Positions 34,266 through 42,495 of a DNA stretch of 64,000 bases are shown one piece after another. Under the pieces are notes generated by a model that saw nothing but the letters and a program-made list of their open reading frames with translations, was not told the DNA's origin and did no database searches. How positions within the stretch are numbered: the first letter of the stretch is position 1; every line of letters starts with the position of its first letter. Made by a program: the position numbers and the translations under genes. Source of the DNA: Amycolatopsis lexingtonensis (GTDB lineage Bacteria; Actinomycetota; Actinomycetes; Mycobacteriales; Pseudonocardiaceae); assembly GCF_014873755.1 (NCBI RefSeq), contig NZ_JADBEG010000001.1, forward strand, positions 5,687,501-5,751,500. The letters are read 5' to 3'.

Positions 34266-35971
34266 CACGGGGTCATAGCGTAGACCCCGGAAAGCTCCCG
34301 CACCCGCGCCCAGACGTTCTCGAACCGCGCGGCGTCCACGACCGGCTTCCGCAGCGCGGCCAGCGCGATCGCCTGCTGGGCCTCGGTCGAGCTCGCCTTG
34401 CCGTTGAGGTCGACCGCGGCGGCGCTGAAGTCCTGCACCAGCACCGCGAAGATCTGGTCGGCGACCTCGTCGTCGAGGCCGGTGATCCGGGCCTGCTCCA
34501 GGACCAGCTGGCCGTACACGATCAGCGTGAACAGCTCGGTCAGCGCGAGCCCGAAGTCGAGGTCGGCCTGCTGCGCCTCGTCCGGCGCCGCCTCGGTGAG
34601 CAGCTTGACCAGGTAGCCGGCCTGCTCGGTGAACAGCGCGACGTTCGGGATGTGCGCGGCTTGCGCGTACGCGGTCTTCCAGTCGTGGAAGCGGACCTTC
34701 GACAGGCCGCGCGCCGGGCCCTGGCGGAAGAGGAACTCGTCGTCCGCGGCGTCGGTGCGCGTGCCGACCGGCGCGTACTCCTGCGGCGCGAACAGGTACG
34801 CGGGCATGAACTTCGCGATCAGCGCGAGGTTCACCGCCACCGTGCCTTCGAGCTTCGGCAGGCCGTCGATGTCGTTCTTGGACATCGCCAGGTAGGTGTC
34901 GGCTTCGAAGCCCTTGGCCGCCACGACGTCGGCGACCAGGCCGATCACCTTCTGCGCCTCGGTCGTCACCTTCATCTTGGTGATCGGGTTGAACAGCAGG
35001 TAGCGGCGGTCTTCGGCGTTCGCGCTGCGGAAGTAGTCGACGGCGCGGTCGGAGAACAGCTTCATCGCGGTCAGCCGCGCGTAGGCCTCGACGAACTCGC
35101 GGCGCACGTGCGGGAAGTCCGTCACCGGCTTGCCGTACAGGACGCGGTTGTGCGCGTGCGTGATGGCTTCGTACAGCGAGTGCGTCGCCATGCCGATGCC
35201 GCCGAAGCAGAGGTTGAACTTGCCGATGTTGACCGTGTTCAGCGCGGCGCTGAAGGCTTCGGCGCCGACGTGCAGGATGTCCTCGGCGCGCACCGGGTAG
35301 TCCTCGAGCCGGAACTCGGCGACGTACATCTGCGACGGCACCACGTTCTTGACGACGTGGTAGTTCGGGTGCTCGGAATCGGCGTAGAAGAAGACGTACT
35401 GGTCCGGGCCCTCGACGCCGTCGATCCGGCCGAAGACCGACACCGTGCGCGCGCAGTTGCCGTTGCCGATGTAGTACTTCGAGCCGGTGGCGCGGTAGCC
35501 GTCGCCGTCCTTGGTCAGGACCATGTCGGACGAGTAGATGTCGGCGCCGTGGTCCTTTTCGGACAGTCCGAACGCGCCGACGCCGCCGGCGTCGAGCGCG
35601 GCCGCGGCGCGCTCACGGGCGTCCGCGTTCGCGCTCTGCCACACCGGTCCGAGGCCGAGGACGGTGACTTGAAACGGGTACCAAAAATTCAGGCCATAGA
35701 ACCCGAGGATTTCCGCGAGGGCCGCGATGCGGCTGGTGTCCCAGCGCTTGTCCGGGTTGCCACCGGCGTTCGCCGACGGCGTCAGGAAGGTCGAGAACAG
35801 GCCTTCCTTGCCCGCGAACTCGAGGAAGTCCGCGTAGAAGGTGCGGTTGTGGTAGTCCTCGGTCAGCTTCGCCTTGCCGCGCTGCTCGAACCAGTCGATC
35901 GTGGCGCGCAGCAGGCGCCGCGTCTCGGCGTCGAAGTGCGCCGGGTCGTACTCGCGCGGGTTCAGCAGCAT
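34265..35971 (-). CDS. Acyl-CoA dehydrogenase
   Basis: The 568-residue flavoprotein is of the longer acyl-CoA dehydrogenase class: GAFGLSEKDHGADIYSSDM (flavin/substrate strand), YRATGSKYYIGNGNCA, FGGIGMATHSLYEAITHAHNRVLYGKPVTDFPHVRREFVEAYARLTAMK and KLEGTVAVNLALI. The C-terminal extra helical domain matches its length. ATG 35971 is preceded by GAGGAGG. It heads an operon of four overlapping genes (dehydrogenase, Ddn-like reductase, hydratase, membrane protein). A palindrome at 35987-36000 overlaps its likely promoter. Confidence 0.9.
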   Translation of the reverse strand: MLLNPREYDPAHFDAETRRLLRATIDWFEQRGKAKLTEDYHNRTFYADFLEFAGKEGLFSTFLTPSANAGGNPDKRWDTSRIAALAEILGFYGLNFWYPFQVTVLGLGPVWQSANADARERAAAALDAGGVGAFGLSEKDHGADIYSSDMVLTKDGDGYRATGSKYYIGNGNCARTVSVFGRIDGVEGPDQYVFFYADSEHPNYHVVKNVVPSQMYVAEFRLEDYPVRAEDILHVGAEAFSAALNTVNIGKFNLCFGGIGMATHSLYEAITHAHNRVLYGKPVTDFPHVRREFVEAYARLTAMKLFSDRAVDYFRSANAEDRRYLLFNPITKMKVTTEAQKVIGLVADVVAAKGFEADTYLAMSKNDIDGLPKLEGTVAVNLALIAKFMPAYLFAPQEYAPVGTRTDAADDEFLFRQGPARGLSKVRFHDWKTAYAQAAHIPNVALFTEQAGYLVKLLTEAAPDEAQQADLDFGLALTELFTLIVYGQLVLEQARITGLDDEVADQIFAVLVQDFSAAAVDLNGKASSTEAQQAIALAALRKPVVDAARFENVWARVRELSGVYAMTP

Positions 35972-35986
35972 GGTGGTCCTCCTCAA

Positions 35987-36000
35987 TTACCGACCGGTAA
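35987..36000. promoter_or_regulatory. Palindromic operator before the acyl-CoA dehydrogenase operon
   Basis: TTACCG-AC-CGGTAA is symmetric apart from its central dinucleotide and lies 15 bases upstream of the dehydrogenase ATG. It looks like a TetR-family site for a lipid or acyl-CoA regulon; the regulator is not identified. Confidence 0.55.
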
Positions 36001-36180
36001 CTTAGCAAGGTCACGCGAGTGCGGGCAATCTCACTGGGGATAGGTCACTCTCGTTGGGTACACTGATCATGCGGGCCGCTCAGTTCTGCCTCGGCCCGCT
36101 GCTGTTGTCGACTACCACGCGCCGCGGCCGTTGACCGGTCTGCGCCGGGCAGGACAACCCTTCTCAGGTTACGGAGACCA

Positions 36181-36196
36181 GGGCACACCCGTGCCC
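36181..36196 (+). promoter_or_regulatory. Leader hairpin just upstream of the DEAD-box gene start
   Basis: GGGCAC-ACCC-GTGCCC forms a perfect six-base stem nine bases before the ATG at 36206, where a ribosome-binding site would be expected. Together with a leader of roughly 140 nt after TACACT (about 36058) this could be a temperature- or helicase-sensitive control element. Confidence 0.35.
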
Positions 36197-36205
36197 GCAC
36201 GACTT

Positions 36206-37771
36206 ATGAGTACTTTCGCTGAACTCGGCCTGCCCACCCCGCTCGTGGCGGCGCTGGCCTCCCAGGGCGTCACCGAGCCCTTCCCCATCCAGGCGGCGAC
36301 CCTGCCGCACACCCTCGCCGGCCGGGACGTCCTCGGCCGCGGGCGCACCGGCTCCGGCAAGACGTACGGCTTCGTGCTGCCCGTGCTCACCCGCCTCGCC
36401 GCGGGCCCGACGCGGCGCAAGCCGGGCCGTCCCCGCGCGCTGATCCTGGCGCCGACCCGCGAGCTCGCGACGCAGATCGAGGCGTCGATCCTGCCCCTGG
36501 CCAAGCCGCTGGGCCTGAAGGCGACCACGATCTTCGGCGGCGTGAGCGCGAACCCGCAGATCACGAAGCTGCGCGACGGCGTCGACATCGTCGTCGCCTG
36601 CCCCGGCCGGCTCGCCGACCACATGCGCTCCGGGCACGTGAAGCTCGACGCCGTCGAGATCACCGTGCTGGACGAGGCCGACCACATGGCCGACCTGGGC
36701 TTCCTGCCCGAGGTCCGGCGGATCATGGACGCCACCCCCGAGCGCGGCCAGCGGCTGCTGTTCTCGGCGACGCTGGACAACGGCGTCGACGTGCTGGTCA
36801 AGCGGTTCATGGACGACCCGGTCACGCACAGCGTCGACTCGGCCCAGTCGCCGGTTTCGACGATGGAGCACCACGTCCTGCACCTGGAGGAGACCCACCG
36901 GCTGCCGGTGCTGGTCGACCTGACCGCGGCGCCGGGCCGCACGCTGGTGTTCACGCGGACCAAGAGCCGCGCGAAGGCGCTGACGCGCAAGCTCGTGGCT
37001 TCCGGCGTGCCGGCTGTGGAACTGCACGGCAACCTGGGCCAGAACGCGCGGACGCGCAACCTCGAGGCGTTCTCCTCGGGCACGGCGAAGACGCTGGTCG
37101 CGACGGACATCGCGGCCCGCGGCATCCACGTCGACGACGTCCGGCTGGTCATCCACGCGGACCCGCCGGTCGAGCACAAGGCGTACCTGCACCGCTCGGG
37201 CCGCACGGCGCGCGCGGGCGCGTCGGGCACCGTGGTGACGCTGATGACGGACGCGCAGGTCCGCGACGTGCGCGACCTCACCCGCAAGGCGGGCATCAAG
37301 CCGACGACCACCCAGCTCGGACCGGGTCACCCGCTGCTGGCGGAGCTGGCGCCGGGCGAGCGCACGTTCTCGAAGGCGCCCGCGGTCGACAACCGGCCGA
37401 AGAAGGTCACGGCGTCCGGCGCGGCGCCGGGTGGCGGCCGCGGCCGTCGGGGCGCGGCGCCGAAGGAGAACCGCGGCGGCCAGCAGGCTCGGACGCGACG
37501 TGAGGACCAGCCCCGCTCGGGTGGCTCGCGCCGCTCGGGTGCTCCGGCCGCGGGCGGCTCCCGCCGGTCGGACGCCCCCGCTTCGGGTGGTTCCCGGCGC
37601 TCGGGCGCTCCGGCTTCCGGCGGCGCCGCTTCGGGCGGCTCCCGCCGGTCCGGCGCTCCGGCCGCGGGCGGTTCACGACGCTCAGGCGCCCCGGCGACGG
37701 GCAACCGTTCGGGCGGCGCGGCGGCGTTCTCGTCGGGCACCCGCGCGGGCGCCCGGCGCACCGGCCGCTGA
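36206..37771 (+). CDS. DEAD-box ATP-dependent RNA helicase
   Basis: The 521-residue helicase has the Q motif (PFPIQAATLP), motif I GRTGSGKT, Ia APTRELATQ, II DEAD, III SAT, IV region LVFTRTKSRAKAL, V TDIAARGIHVDDV and VI HRSGRTARAG. Residues about 395-521 are a basic low-complexity tail with at least five copies of GGSRRS(G/D)AP, an RGG-like RNA-binding extension. It remodels RNA, probably in ribosome assembly or cold adaptation. No clear Shine-Dalgarno; a hairpin takes its place. The 37787 palindrome ends it. Confidence 0.92.
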   Translation: MSTFAELGLPTPLVAALASQGVTEPFPIQAATLPHTLAGRDVLGRGRTGSGKTYGFVLPVLTRLAAGPTRRKPGRPRALILAPTRELATQIEASILPLAKPLGLKATTIFGGVSANPQITKLRDGVDIVVACPGRLADHMRSGHVKLDAVEITVLDEADHMADLGFLPEVRRIMDATPERGQRLLFSATLDNGVDVLVKRFMDDPVTHSVDSAQSPVSTMEHHVLHLEETHRLPVLVDLTAAPGRTLVFTRTKSRAKALTRKLVASGVPAVELHGNLGQNARTRNLEAFSSGTAKTLVATDIAARGIHVDDVRLVIHADPPVEHKAYLHRSGRTARAGASGTVVTLMTDAQVRDVRDLTRKAGIKPTTTQLGPGHPLLAELAPGERTFSKAPAVDNRPKKVTASGAAPGGGRGRRGAAPKENRGGQQARTRREDQPRSGGSRRSGAPAAGGSRRSDAPASGGSRRSGAPASGGAASGGSRRSGAPAAGGSRRSGAPATGNRSGGAAAFSSGTRAGARRTGR

Positions 37772-37786
37772 CCCACCCCCGCCAAG

Positions 37787-37839
37787 GCCGTGAATGCCAC
37801 ATCGAGGGACTTTAGGTCTCTCTATGTGGCATTCACGGC
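37787..37839. terminator. Dispersed palindrome copy 1; bidirectional terminator
   Basis: Outer arms 37787-37802 and 37824-37839 are perfectly complementary (GCCGTGAATGCCACAT). The inner stem has one mismatch and one G-U pair. Five T residues follow on the plus strand, the clearest Rho-independent signal of the three copies. It lies between convergent genes. Confidence 0.85.
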
Positions 37840-37848
37840 TTTTTGCCG

Positions 37849-38790
37849 TCAGAGAGCGGGGAGACCGCGGGCGGCGGCCCGGGCGGCCGCGGCGTCGCGG
37901 CGCTCCTCGAAGCGCGCGGCCTGCGTGTCCAGGGTCTTGATGAACGTGGCGAGCTCCTGGCGCGCGGTCTCGCCGACCTCGCCGAACCCTTCGCGGTCGA
38001 ACACCTTCCAGTACCGCAGCAGCGGCATGACGACGTCGTCGTGGTGGATGCGCAGGTCGTAGATGCCGGCCTTGGCGATGATCGCCGCCTTGCGGGCGAA
38101 GCTCGGGATGACCGCGCCGGGCATCGCGAAGTCGAGGACCTCGTCGGTGATCGCCCGCATCGTCGCGTCCGGCGAGATCTCGAACGCCGCCTTCACCAGG
38201 TTCCGGTAGAAGACCATGTGCAGGTTCTCGTCGGTGGAGACGCGCGTGAGCAGCTTCTCGGCCAGCGGGTCCTGCGTGTAGCGGCCGGTGTTGCGGTGCG
38301 AAAGACGGGTCGCGAGCTCCTGGAACGAGACGTAGGCGCAGACCCGCAGCAGCGGCTTGTCCCCGGTCTCGTAGCCGGCCTGCATGGTCGCCATCCGCAT
38401 CCGCTCGAGCTCGACCGGGTCGACCGCGCGGGTGACGAGCAGGTAGTCGCGGATGCAGATGCCGTGCCGGCCCTCCTCGGCCGTCCAGCGGTGCACCCAG
38501 GTGCCCCAGGCGCCGTCGCGGCCGAAGGCGCGCTCGATCTCGCGGTGGTAGCTGGGCAGGTTGTCCTCGGTGAGCAGGTTGACCTCGAGCGCGGTCCGGG
38601 CGATGGGCGAGACCCGCGACTGCTCCGGATCCCACGCCTCCCCGCCCAGATCGGCAAAGTTGCGTCCCTCGCTCCAGGGCACGAACTCGTGCGGCATCCA
38701 CTCCTGCGCGGCGGCGAGGTGGCGGTTGAGGTTCTCCTCGACCGTCCCCTCGAGCTCGTACATGAGTGCGGTGCTCTCGGGAACGGTCAT
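37849..38790 (-). CDS. Acyl-[acyl-carrier-protein] desaturase family diiron protein
   Basis: The 313-residue protein matches soluble DesA-type desaturases: LTEDNLPSYHREIERAFG, WTAEEGRHGICIRDYL (E-E-x2-H diiron motif) and TDENLHMVFYRNLVKAAF (D-E-N-x-H motif). It would introduce a double bond into an acyl chain with external electrons. The ATG at 38790 is preceded by AAGGA; earlier in-frame starts would run through the operator and are unlikely. Two inverted repeats sit 34-60 bases upstream. Confidence 0.88.
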   Translation of the reverse strand: MTVPESTALMYELEGTVEENLNRHLAAAQEWMPHEFVPWSEGRNFADLGGEAWDPEQSRVSPIARTALEVNLLTEDNLPSYHREIERAFGRDGAWGTWVHRWTAEEGRHGICIRDYLLVTRAVDPVELERMRMATMQAGYETGDKPLLRVCAYVSFQELATRLSHRNTGRYTQDPLAEKLLTRVSTDENLHMVFYRNLVKAAFEISPDATMRAITDEVLDFAMPGAVIPSFARKAAIIAKAGIYDLRIHHDDVVMPLLRYWKVFDREGFGEVGETARQELATFIKTLDTQAARFEERRDAAAARAAARGLPAL

Positions 38791-38823
38791 GCGCGCGTCC
38801 TTCCGGGGATCGGGGGCGTGACC

Positions 38824-38850
38824 TACGGAACCGTAACTTACGGAGCCGTA
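38824..38850. promoter_or_regulatory. Tandem inverted repeats in the desaturase promoter
   Basis: TACGG-AA-CCGTA (38824-38835) and TACGG-AG-CCGTA (38839-38850) are spaced 15 bp centre to centre. Together they form a larger palindrome bounded by ACCTACGG and CCGTAGGT. This suits cooperative binding of a TetR-type fatty-acid regulator. Confidence 0.6.
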
Positions 38851-38895
38851 GGTAACGTCAACGAACACCCGGATGGCCGTGTTCCGCGACCTGCG

Positions 38896-39111
38896 TCACT
38901 GCCGCCGGCTTTTGACCCACCACCAGGCCCCGGCACCCGGCACGACGGCGAGCAACCCGGCCCCCACGCCGGCCGGCAGGAGCGCGACCGCGGCACAGAA
39001 TTCGGCCATGAGCAGGGCGGCACCGAGGATGACGATCCGCAGGAGGCGGATGGTGTTGCGGGTCCGTTCGGCGGAGGAGACCACCCGAGCGAAGGCGTCG
39101 GCCACCTTCAC
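38896..39111 (-). CDS. Small two-helix membrane protein
   Basis: The 71-residue protein has a basic N-terminal helix (VVSSAERTRNTIRLLR) and two hydrophobic segments (IVILGAALLMAEFCAAVALL, VGAGLLAVVPGAGAWWW). Its GTG overlaps the stop of the XRE gene by four bases (GTGA), so it is the last gene of the PadR-XRE operon. Function unknown. Confidence 0.65.
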   Translation of the reverse strand: MKVADAFARVVSSAERTRNTIRLLRIVILGAALLMAEFCAAVALLPAGVGAGLLAVVPGAGAWWWVKSRRQ

Positions 39112-39980
39112 CGGGCCAGCTCCCGGGTCTCGCCGTCACCGCGGAGCGCGAACCTGAGGAGCGGGACGCGGACGACCAGCCGGAGCACGTACGCCAGCTG
39201 GGCCCGGCGCGGGTGGGGCGCCTGGGCCAGGTCGTCGAGTTCGCTCAGGTACTCGTCGCAGTAGCGTTCGCGGTCGATGACGGGGAGCACCCGGGAGGCC
39301 CGCCTGATGACCCACTGGGACGCCGGAGCCGCCTGCCGCCTGGCCGCGCGTTCCGCAGCCGCCGCCGGTGGCTCGTGGCTTTCGACGAGCGGGGGCTCCG
39401 CCAGCGACCGCAGGTTGCCGACCGCCGCCTCGAGCCGCTCCTGGACCGGCACCGCGGCTTCGGCCTGCTGCAGACTCTCCGCCCAGGACAGCTCCGAGGC
39501 GACGGCGTCGCGGCAGAACCCGCCGCCGTACTGGTAGTCCAGCTCCCGCAGCGCGCGTGTGGCGGCCTCCACCTGGCGCACGTCGGTCATGCCGATCCGG
39601 GCGGGCGCCGGCGTGCGCGCCCGTCCCGCCGACCAGGTGCCCGATTCCGGACCGAACACCGCGGCGGCCATCGTGACCTGGGTAGCGTGCGCGAGGAACC
39701 TCCGTCGCTTGGCGGACTCGTCGGCGTCCACCCGGCCCAGGTGCCCGTACGGAATGCCCAATCGGCCGACGATCTCGGCGAACGCGTTGCCCCCGACGGC
39801 CTGGCGACCGGTCAGGATCGCCGCGACCTCGGGCTGGGACTGACCGGTCATCATGGCGATCTGCCGCCGCGAGACGCCGCGCCCGCGAAGCAGGCGATAG
39901 ACGGCGCCGGTATCACGGGCGGCGAGGGCCCTTCTCATCTCCGGCTCGTTCCAAGCACCCGCGGGGATGTCCCTGCTCAC
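39108..39980 (-). CDS. XRE-type helix-turn-helix protein with unusual C-terminal region
   Basis: The 290-residue protein has a Cro/C1-like helix-turn-helix (GVSRRQIAMMTGQSQPEVAAILTGR, then FAEIVGRLGIPYGHLG), a central segment common to actinobacterial XRE-TPR regulators (MTDVRQVEAATRALRELDYQYGGGFCRDAV), and then, instead of TPR repeats, a basic tail (RERYCDEYLSELDDLAQAPHPRRAQLAYVLRLVVRVPLLRFALRG) that looks amphipathic and could touch the membrane. GTG start overlaps the padR stop, and its stop overlaps the small membrane gene. Regulatory partner of PadR is inferred. Confidence 0.7.
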   Translation of the reverse strand: MSRDIPAGAWNEPEMRRALAARDTGAVYRLLRGRGVSRRQIAMMTGQSQPEVAAILTGRQAVGGNAFAEIVGRLGIPYGHLGRVDADESAKRRRFLAHATQVTMAAAVFGPESGTWSAGRARTPAPARIGMTDVRQVEAATRALRELDYQYGGGFCRDAVASELSWAESLQQAEAAVPVQERLEAAVGNLRSLAEPPLVESHEPPAAAAERAARRQAAPASQWVIRRASRVLPVIDRERYCDEYLSELDDLAQAPHPRRAQLAYVLRLVVRVPLLRFALRGDGETRELAR

Positions 39981-40318
39981 GAGACGCCACCCGCCTGCCC
40001 GGGACGCAGCCGGGCCAGCGCTTCGACCGCCGGAGCCGCCCGGTGGAGCGCTGCCCGAACGGTCGCCAGGCTGTTTGGGTCGAGCCGGTAGTACCGCCTC
40101 CTCGGCCGGCCTTCCTCGCGGGCGTCGATCTCCTCCCAGCGGCTCGTCAGCCACCCCGCCTTCTCCAACCGGGCAAGAATCGGGTGGATCGTGCCGCTCG
40201 GAAGGCCGGCCGCCTCACCGAGCTGGAGGCCATACATCTCGCGGTTCGGGTCGTCGATCAGGACGTGCAGGACCAGCTGCGTGGGCAGCGTCATGCGGGG
40301 TCTGCGGTCACCAGCCAT
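39977..40318 (-). CDS. PadR family transcriptional regulator
   Basis: This 113-residue winged-helix protein reads PTQLVLHVLIDDPNREMYGLQLGEAAGLPSGTIHPILARLEKAGWL then RRRYYRLDPNSLATVRAAL, the PadR pattern with a short C-terminal helix. It is first in a three-gene operon with coupled translation and probably controls it through the 31-bp inverted repeat just upstream. Effector unknown. Confidence 0.85.
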   Translation of the reverse strand: MAGDRRPRMTLPTQLVLHVLIDDPNREMYGLQLGEAAGLPSGTIHPILARLEKAGWLTSRWEEIDAREEGRPRRRYYRLDPNSLATVRAALHRAAPAVEALARLRPGQAGGVS

Positions 40319-40321
40319 GCC

Positions 40322-40352
40322 AGAACTCTACCTAGCCCCTAGATAGAGTTCT
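40322..40352. promoter_or_regulatory. 31-bp inverted repeat upstream of padR
   Basis: AGAACTCTACCTAG, CCC, CTAGATAGAGTTCT: 14-bp arms with one mismatch, three bases upstream of the padR ATG. It must overlap the transcription start or leader. Likely PadR autoregulatory operator. Confidence 0.65.
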
Positions 40353-40360
40353 AGGCAGGG

Positions 40361-40729
40361 TCAGGCGCCCACGATCACCGCCACGAGGACGATCTTCAGC
40401 AGCCAGTCGCCCGCGTGCAGGGCCGCCAGCCGGACCGGGACGCGCTCGTGCAGTACCGAGCCCGCCAGGATCACCGCCGGGAAGGCCGCCCACAGCAGCA
40501 GTGCCAGCCCGACGGAACCCGGCACCCCGCCGACCCCGACCGCCGCCGACAGAGCCGCGAACGCCGCCACCAGGACCAGCGTGCGGCCGAACTCCGCGCC
40601 GGCGCGCCAAGCCGATGGTCGGGACGGCGCCGCGGCGGGGGTGAGGCGGGCCCGGAGCCCGCCGAACGCCGTGTACCAGACCGAACTCGCCACGAACGCC
40701 GCCACCGACGCCACCAAGACCGCGATCAC
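40361..40729 (-). CDS. DUF1761-like integral membrane protein
   Basis: The 122-residue protein has four membrane segments and the family-like opening VLVASVAAFVASSVWYTAFGG plus HAGDWLLKIVLVAVIVGA at the end. GTG 40729 has AAGGAG nine bases upstream; a TTG at 40738 is in frame but overlaps that site. It lies head-to-head with no gene but just downstream of the ABC permease gene on the same strand, 85 bases away. Function unknown. Confidence 0.65.
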   Translation of the reverse strand: MIAVLVASVAAFVASSVWYTAFGGLRARLTPAAAPSRPSAWRAGAEFGRTLVLVAAFAALSAAVGVGGVPGSVGLALLLWAAFPAVILAGSVLHERVPVRLAALHAGDWLLKIVLVAVIVGA

Positions 40730-40813
40730 AGACCTCAACTCCTTCGCCGGGGACCCTTGCGAAGGAGACGTCGAGGCCGCGAAGCCGGCTTCGACACCGG
40801 GGCGAAGAAACTT

Positions 40814-41698
40814 TCAGAGCGACGCGGTGAGCCCCCGCGCCCGCAGTACCGCACGTTCCAGCGGCCGGAACACCACCAGCTCGATCCCCACCCCGACCAG
40901 CAGGATCAGGAAGATCGCCGCGATCACCGTCTCCATGCTGTTGAACGACGACCCCTGGTTCAGGTACGCGCCCAGCCCGACCCCGAGCTGCGGCGACAGC
41001 GCGATCAGCTCCGCCGCCATCAGCGAGCGCCACGAGAACGCCCAGCCCTGCTTCAGCCCCGCGAGGAAGCCCGGCAGGGCCGCCGGCAGCAGGATGTGGC
41101 GGGCCGATGACAGGCGGTTCGCGCCCATCACCTGGCCGACCCGGGGCAGGATCGGCGGGATCTGGTCGATGCCGGACACCAGGCCGTTCGCGATGGACGG
41201 GACCGAGCCCAGCAGGACGACGAAGTAGATCGCCGCGTCGTTGATGCCGAACCACAGGATCGCCGCCGGGACCCAGGCCACCGACGGGAGGCTCTGCAGG
41301 CCCGTCAGCAGCGGGCCGATCGCCGCGCGGACGACGCGGACCTTCGCCACCACCAGGCCCAGCGGGGTGCCGATCAGCACGCCCGCGAGGAAGCCGAGCG
41401 CCGCGCGGTGGACCGACGTCCAGACGAAGCCGAAGACCTTGCCGTCGACGACGTTGCTCCAGAACTCGTCCCACACCGCCAGCGGCGCCGGCAGCTGCGA
41501 CTCCGGCCAGAAGGCCGCCGCCCAGAGGATCTGCCAGACGACGACCAGCACCACCAGCGCGCCCAAGGGCGGCAGGAATCCCCAGGCGAAGCGCTTCCAG
41601 AAGCTCGGACGGCGCTCCCCCACCGGGGCGTCGAGGGCGTCGAGGCCGGAGCCGACGGCCTCGAGGTCCTCGACCTCCGACCGGTCAAGCTGCGGCAT
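40814..41698 (-). CDS. ssuC: ABC transporter permease, sulfonate/nitrate/taurine type
   Basis: The 294-residue membrane protein has about six segments and the binding-protein-dependent permease loop LMAAELIALSPQLGVGLGAYLNQG (EAA-like), preceded by TSVHRAALGFLAGVLIGTPLGL and LQSLPSVAWVPAAILWFGI, typical of SsuC/TauC. It forms the channel with the ATPase SsuB. Its start overlaps the ssuB stop by 14 bases. Substrate specificity within the family cannot be read from sequence. Confidence 0.85.
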   Translation of the reverse strand: MPQLDRSEVEDLEAVGSGLDALDAPVGERRPSFWKRFAWGFLPPLGALVVLVVVWQILWAAAFWPESQLPAPLAVWDEFWSNVVDGKVFGFVWTSVHRAALGFLAGVLIGTPLGLVVAKVRVVRAAIGPLLTGLQSLPSVAWVPAAILWFGINDAAIYFVVLLGSVPSIANGLVSGIDQIPPILPRVGQVMGANRLSSARHILLPAALPGFLAGLKQGWAFSWRSLMAAELIALSPQLGVGLGAYLNQGSSFNSMETVIAAIFLILLVGVGIELVVFRPLERAVLRARGLTASL

Positions 41699-42476
41699 GG
41701 GTGCTGATCACCTCGCGCAGGTGGCCTGTGATTTCCTCGGTCAGCTCCTCGGGGTCGGCCAGCGGCACGTCCGTCCACTCGCGCACGACCCGGCCGGGCC
41801 GCGACGACAGGAGCACGACCCGCTGCCCGAGCCGGACCGCTTCGCGCACGTCGTGCGTCACGAACAGCACCGACGTGCTGGTGCTGCGGTAGACGCGCAG
41901 CAGTTCGCCCTGGAGGCAGTCACGGGTGATGGCGTCGAGCGCGGCGAACGGCTCGTCCATCAGCAGCAGCGACTGCTCCGGGTCGCCGCCGACGCGCAGG
42001 GTCGCCGCCAGCGCGCGGGCCAGTGCGACGCGCTGGCGCATGCCGCCGGACAGCTCGTGCGGCCGCTTGTTCGCCGCGTCGGTCAGCCGGACCAGTTCCA
42101 GCAGCTCGGCGGCCTTTTCGCGGCGCTCGGTCCGGCCGAAGCCGGCCAGCCGCAGCGGCAGCTCCACGTTGCGGGACGCGGTCAGCCACGGCATCAGCGC
42201 GGCTTCCTGGAACATGACCGCGGGCCGCGACGTGTTCAGCGTGATCTCCCCGGCCGACGGCGCGTCCAGCCCCGCGACGAGGTTCAGCAGCGTGCTCTTG
42301 CCGCAGCCGGACGCGCCCAGCAGGCAGACGAACTCGCCGGGCGCGACCGTCAGGTCGACGCCGTCGAGCGCGACGACCGCGCGGCCGGTCGGGCCGAACG
42401 TCTTGCGCACTCCGTCGAGACGCACCGCGGTCGTGCCGGTGAACCTGGCCCGGCCACTGGGGAGGGTCGTGGTCAT
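41685..42476 (-). CDS. ssuB: ABC transporter ATPase, sulfonate/nitrate/taurine type
   Basis: The 263-residue ATPase has Walker A GASGCGKST, Q-loop VMFQEAALMPWL, signature LSGGMRQRVALARAL, Walker B LLLMDEPFAALD and H-loop VTHDVREAV. The PWLTASRNVELPL segment is characteristic of the SsuB/TauB group. It powers import with the adjacent permease and lipoprotein; the three genes form one leftward operon. Confidence 0.9.
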   Translation of the reverse strand: MTTTLPSGRARFTGTTAVRLDGVRKTFGPTGRAVVALDGVDLTVAPGEFVCLLGASGCGKSTLLNLVAGLDAPSAGEITLNTSRPAVMFQEAALMPWLTASRNVELPLRLAGFGRTERREKAAELLELVRLTDAANKRPHELSGGMRQRVALARALAATLRVGGDPEQSLLLMDEPFAALDAITRDCLQGELLRVYRSTSTSVLFVTHDVREAVRLGQRVVLLSSRPGRVVREWTDVPLADPEELTEEITGHLREVISTHAAA

Positions 42477-42495
42477 CGCTGGCAGCCTCTCCGGA

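Noticed and set aside
40780..40793. CGAAGCCGGCTTCG palindrome after the ABC permease gene as a terminator
   Set aside because: The palindrome has no loop and only a short stem, so a hairpin would be weak; left as a chance feature.
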